IMG/VR virus record: IMGVR_UViG_3300031578_000343
Location: 1-23,401 of that record
Length of the DNA: 23,401 bases
Source: a virus
Reading direction: 5' to 3' (one strand)
Below the pieces are notes generated by a model, which saw only the letters and a list, made by a program, of their open reading frames with translations, did no database searches and had not been told where the DNA came from. Both the position numbers and the translations under genes were made by a program. Every line of letters starts with the position of its first letter. Positions within the stretch are counted from its first letter, which is position 1. Shown piece after piece: positions 11,785 through 19,974 of this stretch.

Positions 11785-12108
11785 ATGGCTGACGGAAGTA
11801 CTGCCGTTATACTCAGTGGTCTGACGTTAGTCTTCATCCCATCTCTAGGATGGTGGCTGACGAGGTTGATAAAGGCGAAAGATGAACTAACTGCCAAGAA
11901 CTTAGAACTTTGGCAAGTAGGCGCTAAAGAACGGCATCAAGGTCTTGTTGATCAGATCACTGATCTCGATGAGTGTCTATCTTCAGTGAAGGTTACTCTT
12001 CGTACAAAGGTAGATATAACAGATTGCTTGCGCTTATCAAATGATAAGTGGGATCGGATCAACAGACATAGTCACAACTCTGAGGGGAATGTAGTGATTC
12101 CTCGTTAG
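11785..12108 (+). CDS. Single-pass membrane protein with coiled coil (holin or spanin-like candidate)
   Basis: A 107-residue protein with a hydrophobic N-terminal span (residues 8-26, VILSGLTLVFIPSLGWWL). A basic turn and a predicted coiled coil (residues 30-65) follow, and the C-terminus has an H-x-H motif (NRHSHNSEG). One N-terminal span followed by a helix outside fits an inner-membrane spanin component or a holin. The next genes encode wall hydrolases and a lipoprotein, which supports a lysis role. The ribosome site is TAGGAGGGAAAG. The exact role is an inference. Confidence 0.6.
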   Translation: MADGSTAVILSGLTLVFIPSLGWWLTRLIKAKDELTAKNLELWQVGAKERHQGLVDQITDLDECLSSVKVTLRTKVDITDCLRLSNDKWDRINRHSHNSEGNVVIPR

Positions 12109-12116
12109 GAGATGAA

Positions 12117-12554
12117 GTGAATGTTTTCTGGCGGCTATCTGAGGCACAAATTGTAGGGCTTACTCTTTATGGAGAGGCGCGTGGAGAGCCTACAGAAGGG
12201 AAGATCGCAGTAGGTAGTACGATTCTCGAACGCGTCGATCATCGAGATTGGGATGGTACTACGGTTCACGAGGTATGCTTGCTACCTAAACAGTTCTCTT
12301 GTTTTAATGATAAGAATCCTAACAGAGTTAGGTTAGAGTTTATAGCAAATAATTGGGATGCGGCAATGAGTGTGAATATAGAACTCAATGACTGCTTCTG
12401 TATTGCTGTTGGATTGTTACAGGGAACTATTCCACGAACACTGGAGATTGCAGAAAATCATGCAACTCAGTATTGTAGAATAGACTGTGATGTGTATTGG
12501 AAAAGTTCATTTAAGCATGTGCTCACTATTGGCAACCACAGCTTTTATGCATAG
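12117..12554 (+). CDS. SleB-type cell wall hydrolase (Hydrolase_2)
   Basis: A 145-residue enzyme of the SleB family. The hallmark LYGEARGEP is at residues 17-25, with E20 as the predicted catalytic glutamate. The family segment PKQFSCFND is at 57-65. SleB-type enzymes are peptidoglycan hydrolases (lytic transglycosylase-like), and in phages serve as endolysins or virion wall-entry enzymes. There is no signal peptide, so export would need a holin. The start is GTG at 12117, five bases after AGGAG; an ATG at 12121 is in another frame. It lies with a membrane protein and a lipoprotein in a lysis cluster. Confidence 0.85.
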   Translation: MNVFWRLSEAQIVGLTLYGEARGEPTEGKIAVGSTILERVDHRDWDGTTVHEVCLLPKQFSCFNDKNPNRVRLEFIANNWDAAMSVNIELNDCFCIAVGLLQGTIPRTLEIAENHATQYCRIDCDVYWKSSFKHVLTIGNHSFYA

Positions 12555-12564
12555 AGGAGGGTTT

Positions 12565-12843
12565 ATGAAAAGGATAATGGTTCTTTTAGTTGCTTTGTTT
12601 TTCATGTTTGGTTGTGCGGCTACCTTGTCTATGAAAGGTGTTGATGGTTCAACTATGACTCTTAGTAATTATGCTGTGACAGAGGTTTATAGTGACGGCG
12701 TATTGACGCAGAGAATAATGGTTCCTGATAACAGTTGGTTTGCAGGGATATTGGATAAGGTAGTGTCCTTATGGAACTCGGTCGCAGGCATGATAGGAGG
12801 CACGACAAAAACTGCGGCACCGATAGTCTCATCAGGGAAGTAA
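12565..12843 (+). CDS. Small lipoprotein (outer-membrane spanin candidate)
   Basis: A 92-residue lipoprotein. The signal peptide MKRIMVLLVALFFMFGC ends in a lipobox with C17 as the lipidated residue. The mature part is short and beta-rich with a hydrophobic, glycine-rich helix later (WNSVAGMIGG). The start at ATG 12565 is set by GAGGAGG; an upstream in-frame ATG at 12487 overlaps the SleB gene. A small lipoprotein in the lysis cluster suggests an o-spanin, but typical spanins are proline-rich and this one is not, so the role is uncertain. It points to a Gram-negative host. Confidence 0.7.
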   Translation: MKRIMVLLVALFFMFGCAATLSMKGVDGSTMTLSNYAVTEVYSDGVLTQRIMVPDNSWFAGILDKVVSLWNSVAGMIGGTTKTAAPIVSSGK

Positions 12844-12852
12844 GGAGATGTA

Positions 12853-13359
12853 ATGAATGATTTAACTAGATATCGAGCAGTTAAAGAGCAAATGAAGACA
12901 GGAGATCTGCTTCAGTGGCGTTCTAATTCTACAGTTGGTACGCTAATCTGCTGGTGGACAGGCTATGAAGTCAGTCATTCTTCACTGATTCTTCGTCTCT
13001 CTGAATATGAGGGGGAGGAAAGGCATAGGTTTACAACAGAGGCTATCAGTAAGGGAACTGTACTTAGTCTTCTGTCTCGGCGCCTTGAGCATTTTGACGG
13101 TAATCTTTGGTGGTATCCTTTGAAAGAAGACTGGGATAAAAAGAGAACATTCATCGGTGAGATGGCCTTAGGTCTGATAGGTATTAAGTATGACTATAAG
13201 AATCTGTTAAAGCAAATATTCGGGAAAATCTCTGCCGATATCGAACAGTTATGGTGCTCGGAATATGTCTATGTTTGCTATGGATATTCTGGTATTGCAC
13301 CATATCCAGGTGAGTTGAGTAAGCTTGGTATTCACAAGGAAGGAGTGCAACTTATATGA
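12853..13359 (+). CDS. Permuted NlpC/P60-like (YiiX-type) papain-fold protein
   Basis: A 168-residue protein of the circularly permuted papain-like group. The N-terminal part has KTGDLLQWRS and then H42 (VSHSSLIL), E63 (TTEAIS) and, near the end, C135 (LWCSEYVYVCY). The order His, then Cys late, is the mark of the permuted family (YaeF/YiiX type), while normal NlpC/P60 has Cys first. These enzymes cut amide or thioester bonds in peptides, lipids or cell walls. Being in the lysis cluster, it may be a second wall or lipid-modifying enzyme. There is no signal peptide. The gene overlaps the next by four bases (ATGA). Confidence 0.75.
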   Translation: MNDLTRYRAVKEQMKTGDLLQWRSNSTVGTLICWWTGYEVSHSSLILRLSEYEGEERHRFTTEAISKGTVLSLLSRRLEHFDGNLWWYPLKEDWDKKRTFIGEMALGLIGIKYDYKNLLKQIFGKISADIEQLWCSEYVYVCYGYSGIAPYPGELSKLGIHKEGVQLI

Positions 13360-13601
13360 TAGAAGGGATTCTCAGTAATCACTGGTGGGCTATGATAGCG
13401 TCGGACTATAGCGTAACGATGCTGCTTGTTGTCACAGGAGTTGGGGTGATCTTGAAGATTATTGCTGTGATAAACCCGAGTGTGAAGACGTCTGCAGTTA
13501 CAGACCTTATCTCTGGGTGGGTCTACGGACTTCCAGGAATGAAAGAGAGGATCGTCTCCGTAGGGCCTACTGCATATAAAGGAGACAACATAGCACCATG
13601 A
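13356..13601 (+). CDS. Small membrane protein (holin candidate)
   Basis: An 81-residue protein with one strong hydrophobic span (residues 21-40, TMLLVVTGVGVILKIIAVI) and a hydrophilic C-terminal part ending PTAYKGDNIAP. It overlaps the upstream gene as ATGA and the terminase gene likewise, so it is translationally coupled to both. Together with the preceding lysis genes it may be a holin, but a single span and the position just before terminase also fit a structural or assembly protein. Confidence 0.55.
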   Translation: MIEGILSNHWWAMIASDYSVTMLLVVTGVGVILKIIAVINPSVKTSAVTDLISGWVYGLPGMKERIVSVGPTAYKGDNIAP

Positions 13602-15112
13602 ACCTTGACACTAAAGAAGAGATCAAAGAGGTAATGGCGCGCTGCTTTAGTAGCACAAAGACAAGCGCACAGATCCTCTTTGCTGACTCTTTCTATCGCC
13701 CTTTTGCACCTATTACCGAGCCTATCTTTGAGGCTCTTGATGATGATAGGTTACAAAAGGTGGTAATAAAGGCACCTCGAGGATGGGGAAAGTCCACTAT
13801 CCTAAATATAGCGTATGCTGGAAAGAAGGCACTGTTTCGGGAAAAGAAGTTTATAGTACCAATAAGTACCACATCGACTAAGGCTGTTCTTGAGAGTGAA
13901 AACCTAAAGCGAGAGCTTCTGACAAACATTCTTATTAAGAAGGTGTTTGGAAATGTAAGAACTAACAATGCCAATGAGACTGGTATAGACCCTGCCTTCA
14001 GCAAGGAGATGTGGATGGTGAATGGGGAAACACTCATGTTTCCTAGAGGAGCTGGACAGCAGGTTCGTGGAGTTCGGTGGGGAAAGTATCGACCTGATCT
14101 CATTATCGTGGATGATCTTGAGGATTCAGAAGCTGTTGATTCAGAGGAACAGAGGAAGAAACTTAAGCAGTGGTTCTTTGCAGATGTTCTGAATAGTGTG
14201 GATAGAGGCAACTCTAATTGGAAGATTGTCTACATAGACACTTTGAAGCATCAGGACAGTCTGCTGGCAGACTTGATGGATGATCCAACTTGGTATCATA
14301 TAGATATAGATCTATGTGATGATGCACTTCACAGTAACTGGCCAGCGTTCATGTCAGATGATGCAATTAAGGAATTGTACGAGACCTTTAGGTGCCAAGG
14401 CCTTCTGGATACGTTCGCAAGAGAGTTTAGAGGTCAGGCTATTGCAAAGGAGGATGCAGTATTTAAGGAGTCCTACTTTAAGTACTATCTCGAAAGTGAT
14501 GCTGCATTTACAGAGAAACTTGGTGCACTTGAAAGTATAGTCATAATGGATCCTGCGAAGAGTACAAAGGTTTCTTCAGATTATTCTGCAATAGTTGGAG
14601 TTGGAGTGAACACAGAGCTTCCTCGGATCTACATTCGAGACATTGATGCAGGTATGATGCATCCGGATGAGATATACGCGAGAACCTTTGACATGGCAGA
14701 TAGAATAGGAGCAAGAACTATTGGGTATGAAGTGACAGGTCTCAATGAGTTCATCACCTATCCTATCACTACATTCATGATGAAGCGTGGAAAGTTCTAT
14801 CGACTTATAGAGCTCAAGGCACGGGGTAAGAAGGAAGATCGCATAGCGATGTTGAATCCCTTATACCGTCTTGGTTACATCTGGCATAACAAGAACATAT
14901 CGCAGATTCTTGAGAGCCAGCTTATTGCGTTTCCAAAGAGTAAACGAGACGATGTAATGGATGCAACTGCTTACTTAGTTGAGATGCTTGAGCTTGGTGA
15001 GCGATACTTTGCGGCAGATGCTTCAACAGATGGAGAGACGCCTCCAGATGATGAATACGATGGACTTGAGGCAGAGAATGAACCAGCCTTAAAGAATTGG
15101 AGAGCTGCATAA
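13598..15112 (+). CDS. terL: Terminase large subunit
   Basis: A 504-residue terminase large subunit, the ATP-driven DNA packaging motor and headful or site-specific nuclease. The Walker A motif is PRGWGKST at residues 60-67. The Walker B strand LIIVDDLED starts at 168, with D172-D173 near the catalytic glutamate. The C-terminal RNase H-like nuclease has D318 (IMDPAK), SDYS at 327-330, E378 (GYEVTG) and the closing DDVMDA at 451-456. Its length is normal for the family. It starts with ATGA overlap and ends flush against the portal start (TAAATG). It acts at the portal vertex of the empty capsid. Confidence 0.95.
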   Translation: MNLDTKEEIKEVMARCFSSTKTSAQILFADSFYRPFAPITEPIFEALDDDRLQKVVIKAPRGWGKSTILNIAYAGKKALFREKKFIVPISTTSTKAVLESENLKRELLTNILIKKVFGNVRTNNANETGIDPAFSKEMWMVNGETLMFPRGAGQQVRGVRWGKYRPDLIIVDDLEDSEAVDSEEQRKKLKQWFFADVLNSVDRGNSNWKIVYIDTLKHQDSLLADLMDDPTWYHIDIDLCDDALHSNWPAFMSDDAIKELYETFRCQGLLDTFAREFRGQAIAKEDAVFKESYFKYYLESDAAFTEKLGALESIVIMDPAKSTKVSSDYSAIVGVGVNTELPRIYIRDIDAGMMHPDEIYARTFDMADRIGARTIGYEVTGLNEFITYPITTFMMKRGKFYRLIELKARGKKEDRIAMLNPLYRLGYIWHNKNISQILESQLIAFPKSKRDDVMDATAYLVEMLELGERYFAADASTDGETPPDDEYDGLEAENEPALKNWRAA

Positions 15113-17071
15113 ATGCCTACTATTTTAGATCCAAATAGCACTGCATCGAGCTTGGTTGTAGGGCAGGACTTAGGCTATACATATCCTCGAGGGCTTGACC
15201 TTCGTCCGGGTTCTCCTCTACATACCGCTATACTATCGAGACTGAACATTAGAGTGCAGGAGAGTTCTAGGGAGATTAGTAAGAGACACAAGAGTTGGAA
15301 GAAGATAGACCAAACCCTCACTGCATACATTCCGATAGATGAGGCAGAGAGGAAGGTAAAGGATAACGACGAAAGGCGGCCTGTCTCTATTGTTATCCCT
15401 TATAGCTTTGCAACTATGGAGACCTTGCTGACGTACCTAGTCGCAGCGTTCCTTGATGATCCTATATTCAAATATGAAGGTTCTTCACCAGAGGATAGGT
15501 TTGGTGCGATTCTCTTGGAGAAAGTGATCGAGGTACAAAGTCGAAGAGCGAAGATGGCTCTTTCTCTTCATACTACTTTCCGAGATGCTTGGTCCTATGG
15601 ATTTGGGTCAGCAGCTCCATACTGGGATAAGATATACGGAAAAAGATCAGTGATGGTCGATGCAGGATTTCTTTCGGCGATCTTTGGAAGTTGGATAGGT
15701 GGAGGGAAGAAAAGGGAAAGTCAGGATGCTACTCTCTATGAAGGGAATATGCTGAAGAATATCGACCCTTATATGTACCTTCCAGACCCTAATGTGCCGG
15801 TGCAGGATATACAAAGGGGTGAGTTTGTAGGGTGGATAGAGACTACAAACTACATGAGGATGCTGGAACATGAGCAGAAGGATGAAACCTACTTCAATGG
15901 TAGGTATATGGCTGGAACACAGGGATCTAATGGATTTAGTCAATGGAACAAGGCACGGAGTGCATCTGGACGAGAGTCACACTATGATCTTGGTGGTACT
16001 GGTATGGCACCTAGTTCAACATCTCCTATTGATCAGGTCTTTCTTTATGTTAATCTGATCCCGAAGGAGTGGGGACTTGGACCTAAGGAGTATCCTGAAA
16101 AGTGGCTCTTCTGTGTTGCGGCTGATAAGTACATTAGGTGTGCTAAGCCTCTTGGTCTTAACCACAATATGTATCCTGTTGTTACTTGTAGTCCTGACTT
16201 CGATGGATATAGTGTTACTCCTATATCTCGTTTAGAGATCATAAGCGGGCTACAAGGAGCTCTGGATTGGCTTATCAACTCACATATCGAGAATGTTCGT
16301 AAGAGCATTAACGATATGCTGATTGTTGACCCTAGTCTAGTGAACATTAATGACCTTCTTGATCCAGCTCCTGGAAAGCTTATAAGGATGAGACGAGCTG
16401 CTTGGGGACGTGGAGTTGAGCATGCTGTTATGCAGCTTAAGGTTACTGACATTACACAGAATCACATTAAAGATTCTGCGTATATTACAGAACTAATCAA
16501 GACCTGTTCTGGCTCTGTTGATAGTGTGATGGGTCTTGCGCGGTCTGGCTCGGAGAGGGTCAGTGCTACGGAAGCTCAGGGTACACGCCAGAGTGCTCTG
16601 AGCCGCCTTGCTAAGGCTGCAAAGGTTACATCGATGCAGACTATGCATGATCTAGGATATATGCTGGCAAGTCATACACAGCAGCTCATGTCTAAGGGTC
16701 TGTATGTCAGCATGACAGGTCGGTGGGAAGATGAGCTAAGAGCTGAATTTGGAGACATTCAGAGGAAGATGGTCAATCCCTTTGATACAGTGATTGGCTA
16801 TGATGTGGTTGAGTCGGATGGAAGTATACCTGGAGAGGGTGACGTTAATACTATGGTTACGCTATTTCAGTCTATAGTAACTAACCCACTTCTGGCAGGT
16901 CAGTTCGATATTGTGAGGATTTTTCAGAGGATCGCTAGGATGAGTGGTATTAAGGATCTTAGTGACTTTAAAGCGAAGCCTATGCCTCGTGTACAAGCAA
17001 CAACAATGCCAGATGCAACAGTGGCAAGTGAGGCACAGAAGGGTAATCTTGTTCCTGTAGGAGGAGAATAA
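15113..17071 (+). CDS. Portal protein
   Basis: A 652-residue protein in the position of the portal, directly after terL and before scaffold and capsid genes. The large size and the long alpha-helical central part (residues about 370-560) fit a podovirus-style portal (head-tail connecting) rather than the shorter HK97 type. It has no catalytic motif. The portal ring is the entry and exit channel for DNA and the docking site for terminase and adaptor. The gene start follows the terL stop with no gap. The identification rests on size, order and general pattern. Confidence 0.85.
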   Translation: MPTILDPNSTASSLVVGQDLGYTYPRGLDLRPGSPLHTAILSRLNIRVQESSREISKRHKSWKKIDQTLTAYIPIDEAERKVKDNDERRPVSIVIPYSFATMETLLTYLVAAFLDDPIFKYEGSSPEDRFGAILLEKVIEVQSRRAKMALSLHTTFRDAWSYGFGSAAPYWDKIYGKRSVMVDAGFLSAIFGSWIGGGKKRESQDATLYEGNMLKNIDPYMYLPDPNVPVQDIQRGEFVGWIETTNYMRMLEHEQKDETYFNGRYMAGTQGSNGFSQWNKARSASGRESHYDLGGTGMAPSSTSPIDQVFLYVNLIPKEWGLGPKEYPEKWLFCVAADKYIRCAKPLGLNHNMYPVVTCSPDFDGYSVTPISRLEIISGLQGALDWLINSHIENVRKSINDMLIVDPSLVNINDLLDPAPGKLIRMRRAAWGRGVEHAVMQLKVTDITQNHIKDSAYITELIKTCSGSVDSVMGLARSGSERVSATEAQGTRQSALSRLAKAAKVTSMQTMHDLGYMLASHTQQLMSKGLYVSMTGRWEDELRAEFGDIQRKMVNPFDTVIGYDVVESDGSIPGEGDVNTMVTLFQSIVTNPLLAGQFDIVRIFQRIARMSGIKDLSDFKAKPMPRVQATTMPDATVASEAQKGNLVPVGGE

Positions 17072-17352
17072 TGACAGAGGATCTGGAGAAGCGAGAATTT
17101 GCTAGACACGAGATAGAGGATTTCGTGAAAAGCAGAATGTGGAGGGCTATAGTTGCGACTATGGTTTCGAGGACGTCTGGACTTATGGAGGATAATAATC
17201 GTCTTGACCCCTTTAAGGAGCCATCACAGATATGTAGGAATCAAGGTATCATAGCTGGAATTGGAGAGATCATTGATCTTCCAGCGGTGATGTTAGAACA
17301 AACTGAATTTGATAAAGCTAAGGAGAAGGAGGAGAAAGAAGATGGAACCTAA
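17071..17352 (+). CDS. Small conserved protein following the portal, unknown function
   Basis: A 93-residue protein whose ATG overlaps the portal stop as TAATG. It contains DPFKEPSQICRNQGIIAGI and a C-terminal charged helix ending KEKEEKEDGT. The DPF.EP...CRNQG segment is a recurring feature of small genes after phage portals; its role is not known. The last codons overlap the start of the scaffold-like gene by 11 bases. Confidence 0.75.
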   Translation: MTEDLEKREFARHEIEDFVKSRMWRAIVATMVSRTSGLMEDNNRLDPFKEPSQICRNQGIIAGIGEIIDLPAVMLEQTEFDKAKEKEEKEDGT

Positions 17353-18268
17353 GGTTAATGAAAGTAGGTCGGATAAAGTGATGGAAGCAGCTGTTAATGA
17401 TTTACTAGGGCCTGCAGAGCCAGCTCCCATAGTACCTTCAGTTGTGCCTCCAGTTGAGCCAGTTCCTCCTATTGTGGAGCCAGCTCCTGTTGTACCTCCG
17501 GTAATACCTCCAGAGGTCCCTCCGGTGGAGCCTGTGGTAGTGCCTCCTGTAGTTGAGCCACCGCCTGTTGTGGAGCCAGGTGATATAACAGTACCACCCC
17601 CAGTTGTTGAGCCTCCTCCAGTGGTACCTGCTGCTGATCCAAGGGATGTAGAGATCACGGCTCTTCGTGGGACTGTAGATGAGCTGAGGAGGATGATAGA
17701 GACTGTTGCTAGTCAAGCAACTGCACCTAGACCTGCAGCTGAACCACTGGTTCCAGACCCAAACGCGGAGCCTGTAGTTATAAAGTTTGTGGAGAAGGAA
17801 GAGGATCTTGATAAGATCCTGAATAATATAGACAACTTCAATGCGTTTCTGACTAAGGCATTTACTGATAATAGTAGAACGATTCTCGAAGCAATGCCAC
17901 ATCTGGTAACAAAGGCAACTGACACAGTTGTGACGCAGAAGATGGCAGTGAATGAGTTCTACGCTCATAATCAAGATCTTGCTGGAAATAAGGCATATGT
18001 AGGGATGGTAGCAAATGATCTTGCTGCGAAGAACCCAACTTGGAATCTGGAAAATGTTATCAAGAATTTAGGTGCTGAGGTACGAGCCAGACTGAAGATG
18101 TTACCAGCTGGCACACCTCCTGTGGTAGCGCCTCCGGGGACTCCTTCAGTTGCACCTGTGGAAGAGCCTCCTGCTTTTGTGCCAGGATCACCTTCGAGGC
18201 CTGGTGGAGGTGGGCCTAATATGACAAGAATGGAAGCTGACGTTGCTGACCTTATTTCAGGTATGTAA
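17342..18268 (+). CDS. Proline-rich scaffold-like capsid assembly protein
   Basis: A 308-residue protein. Residues about 23-97 are a run of proline, valine and glutamate (PP, VEP and VPP repeats). A helix with ALRGTVDELRRMI follows, then a conserved-looking part (about 140-255) with NFNAFLTKAF, EFYAHNQDL and NLENVIKNLGAEVRARL, then a second proline-rich stretch and a terminal helix RMEADVADLIS. Position between portal and capsid, and the helix plus disordered design, fit a phage scaffolding protein. The start is ATG 17342, set by GGAGGAGAAAG; a longer frame from 17309 lacks a site. Confidence 0.7.
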   Translation: MEPKVNESRSDKVMEAAVNDLLGPAEPAPIVPSVVPPVEPVPPIVEPAPVVPPVIPPEVPPVEPVVVPPVVEPPPVVEPGDITVPPPVVEPPPVVPAADPRDVEITALRGTVDELRRMIETVASQATAPRPAAEPLVPDPNAEPVVIKFVEKEEDLDKILNNIDNFNAFLTKAFTDNSRTILEAMPHLVTKATDTVVTQKMAVNEFYAHNQDLAGNKAYVGMVANDLAAKNPTWNLENVIKNLGAEVRARLKMLPAGTPPVVAPPGTPSVAPVEEPPAFVPGSPSRPGGGGPNMTRMEADVADLISGM

Positions 18269-18441
18269 CACTGGCTATGGTAATAAATTTACCAAAGCGT
18301 TTGATATATCTGCTGGAACGTGTGTTCCTACATAATGTAAGCATAATGCGCTAAGTAGGAAACAGATCAGTAGGAAGAGTCAAAGGACTTTGGTAGCGGA
18401 CAGGGATTCCTTTTAACTGTTTATAAGTAAAGGAGAAAGAA
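18269..18441 (+). other. Intergenic leader with palindrome and hairpins
   Basis: The 173-base gap holds palindrome copy 6 (18275-18297), a small perfect hairpin GGAAC / GTTCC (18315-18328) and a wider TTCCTAC / GTAGGAA repeat (18325-18361) that would compete with it. No promoter was recognised. The next gene has AAAGGAGAAAGAA as its ribosome site. Confidence 0.6.
18275..18297 (+). repeat. 23-bp dispersed palindrome, copy 6
   Basis: CTATGGTAATA ... TTTACCAAAG, ending in CG on the right. It lies seven bases after the scaffold stop. One arm end differs (AAAG rather than ATAG), as in copies 1 and 2. Confidence 0.8.
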
Positions 18442-19419
18442 ATGAGTGGACTAAACCGACTTATCTATAATGCTATCAGAAGAGGTAATATCTCTCTGGC
18501 AAAGTTCTCAGATGATATTCCACTGGACTTTGGTAGCAGTAAAGATGTCTCTGTCGCTTGGGATGGGTCTGCACTTAACATCCTTCCTCTGACAGATGAC
18601 GTCGGAGCTATAAACATTGGTAACGGGACTAAGGATATTGACTTTAAGATATTCCTTGGATCAACTGCAAAGTATGTCGACTTCAATGTAGGAGATTCTA
18701 AGGCATACTTCAGTGGGATTCCGATTGACTTCGCTGGTGCTTTCACTGAGCATATGATTTATGCTCCTGCAACTGCGACTCTTGCTACAAATAAACGCGT
18801 TATCAGGATCGGCGACTATGGAACTGAGTTCCCAGTCGTCGGTGGACAGGGTATCATCAGAACATACTGTAAGATTCCTAGTGGTTCTGGTGCTACGGCT
18901 CTTCAGTTTCATTGGGGAATTACTGAGTGTGCTGCTGGCATTATCGGTAGTCAGATACAGATGGAGAGCTGGGCTGGGACTCCTGGTCCGACTGTTGTCC
19001 ATTGCGAAAGTTTCATCGCTGGGATTGCTGAAGGGAAATATCTTGCAGCATCTGTAGGTGTTCTCGATGGAATGTATACTACATGGCATAAAGTCTATGC
19101 CCCTGTAGGAGCTATCTGTAACGGTGATGTCTTTCCAGTCTGGATTGATAATCAGATGAGCTGCGCAGTCGGCGGAGTCGAGGCAGGTATCAAAACGAGT
19201 ACTGGTGGATCAGTACCTGATGCCTTTGTCTGGTTTAATACCACTTCTGGTGGATGGGCGAGTTTGTTCTACTTCGACTCTACCATGGCTTCCAAGCCAC
19301 CTCTTGGAGCGGGATCGTTGAAGGATAGCGATGATGCCGATATCAAGTGTGATAAGTATCTCATCAACAATATCAACGGGACACCTTATTATATACCTCT
19401 GTATGACACACTGAATTAG
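18442..19419 (+). CDS. Beta-rich virion protein, capsid-associated
   Basis: A 325-residue protein, mostly beta, with no catalytic motif. The N-terminal part has PLDFGSSKDVSVAWDGSALN and repeated DFKIFLGS / DFNVGDS units. The end INGTPYYIPLYDTLN is a signature of certain phage virion proteins. A WDG plus GTPYYIPLY design occurs in capsid-region proteins that decorate or spike the head. It lies between scaffold and major capsid genes, which supports a structural role. AAAGGAGAAAGAA precedes the ATG. Confidence 0.65.
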   Translation: MSGLNRLIYNAIRRGNISLAKFSDDIPLDFGSSKDVSVAWDGSALNILPLTDDVGAINIGNGTKDIDFKIFLGSTAKYVDFNVGDSKAYFSGIPIDFAGAFTEHMIYAPATATLATNKRVIRIGDYGTEFPVVGGQGIIRTYCKIPSGSGATALQFHWGITECAAGIIGSQIQMESWAGTPGPTVVHCESFIAGIAEGKYLAASVGVLDGMYTTWHKVYAPVGAICNGDVFPVWIDNQMSCAVGGVEAGIKTSTGGSVPDAFVWFNTTSGGWASLFYFDSTMASKPPLGAGSLKDSDDADIKCDKYLINNINGTPYYIPLYDTLN

Positions 19420-19427
19420 GAGGTGAT

Positions 19428-19625
19428 ATGGCACTAGAACTGCACCAAGCGTTTCCAAATGGAACTGTTGTCCGAACAGGGAGCATACAAGTAAGCATGC
19501 CAGCAGGTAGAAAGGTAGAGTTTAAGACCTTTGCTGGAGGTGAAGTTAATAAGTTCTTTGAAGGAGAAGTTCCAGTTGGCAAGACATGGGAGCTATCAGT
19601 AAGTGTTTCAGTAAAAGAAACATAA
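19428..19625 (+). CDS. Small beta-rich hypothetical protein
   Basis: A 65-residue protein predicted all-beta (TGSIQVSMPAG, KVEFKTFAGG, WELSVSVSVKET). It may be a virion or capsid-associated protein; no family is recognised. TAGGAGGTGAT precedes the ATG. It stands between two larger capsid-region genes and probably belongs to the head operon. Confidence 0.6.
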   Translation: MALELHQAFPNGTVVRTGSIQVSMPAGRKVEFKTFAGGEVNKFFEGEVPVGKTWELSVSVSVKET

Positions 19626-19649
19626 CAGCAGAATAAGAGGAGAGATGAA

Positions 19650-19955
19650 ATGCAAGTCAATATGAACAAGGTCTTGGTCGATATGCTGGATAGAGAGATT
19701 AAAGGTGAAGAAGGCGTTCCAATCACTTTACGTCTGGTCTCTATGAACGCGCTGTGTCTTGCTTTTGAAGACGAGCGTAATCTAGGTGGAGAGGAAAAGC
19801 TCAAGCGTTGGGAACTGGCTTTGAGGATTAAGAACAATCCTGAGTCTGTTCAAGTAACAGCGGAGGAGCTTGCCCTTATAAAGAAAGTGGTTGCAAAGGC
19901 GTATGCGCCATTAGTTTCTGGTCAAGCATGGAAACTACTCGAAGAGACAAAGTAA
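19650..19955 (+). CDS. Small conserved phage head-region protein, unknown function
   Basis: A 101-residue helical protein. LGGEEKLKRWELALRI and VQVTAEELALIKKVV with AYAPLVSGQAWKLLE form a pattern that I recognise from small phage proteins without assigned role. It is probably cytosolic and may assist assembly. GAGGAGAGATGAA precedes the ATG; another ATG five bases upstream is in a frame that stops at once. Confidence 0.7.
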   Translation: MQVNMNKVLVDMLDREIKGEEGVPITLRLVSMNALCLAFEDERNLGGEEKLKRWELALRIKNNPESVQVTAEELALIKKVVAKAYAPLVSGQAWKLLEETK

Positions 19956-19974
19956 CTGAACAAGGAGGAACAAA

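Noticed and set aside
13693-14211. A 172-codon minus frame inside terL
   Set aside because: Composition (Ser, Arg, Phe rich) is that of an antisense shadow; terL motifs are clear on the plus strand.
17438-17974. Minus frame rich in Trp, Arg, Tyr and His
   Set aside because: Produced by the proline-valine repeat of the scaffold-like gene read backwards.
18385-18547. A 13-base direct repeat GGACTTTGGTAGC in the leader and start of the 18442 gene
   Set aside because: Only two copies, one in coding sequence; probably chance or a local duplication of no clear meaning.
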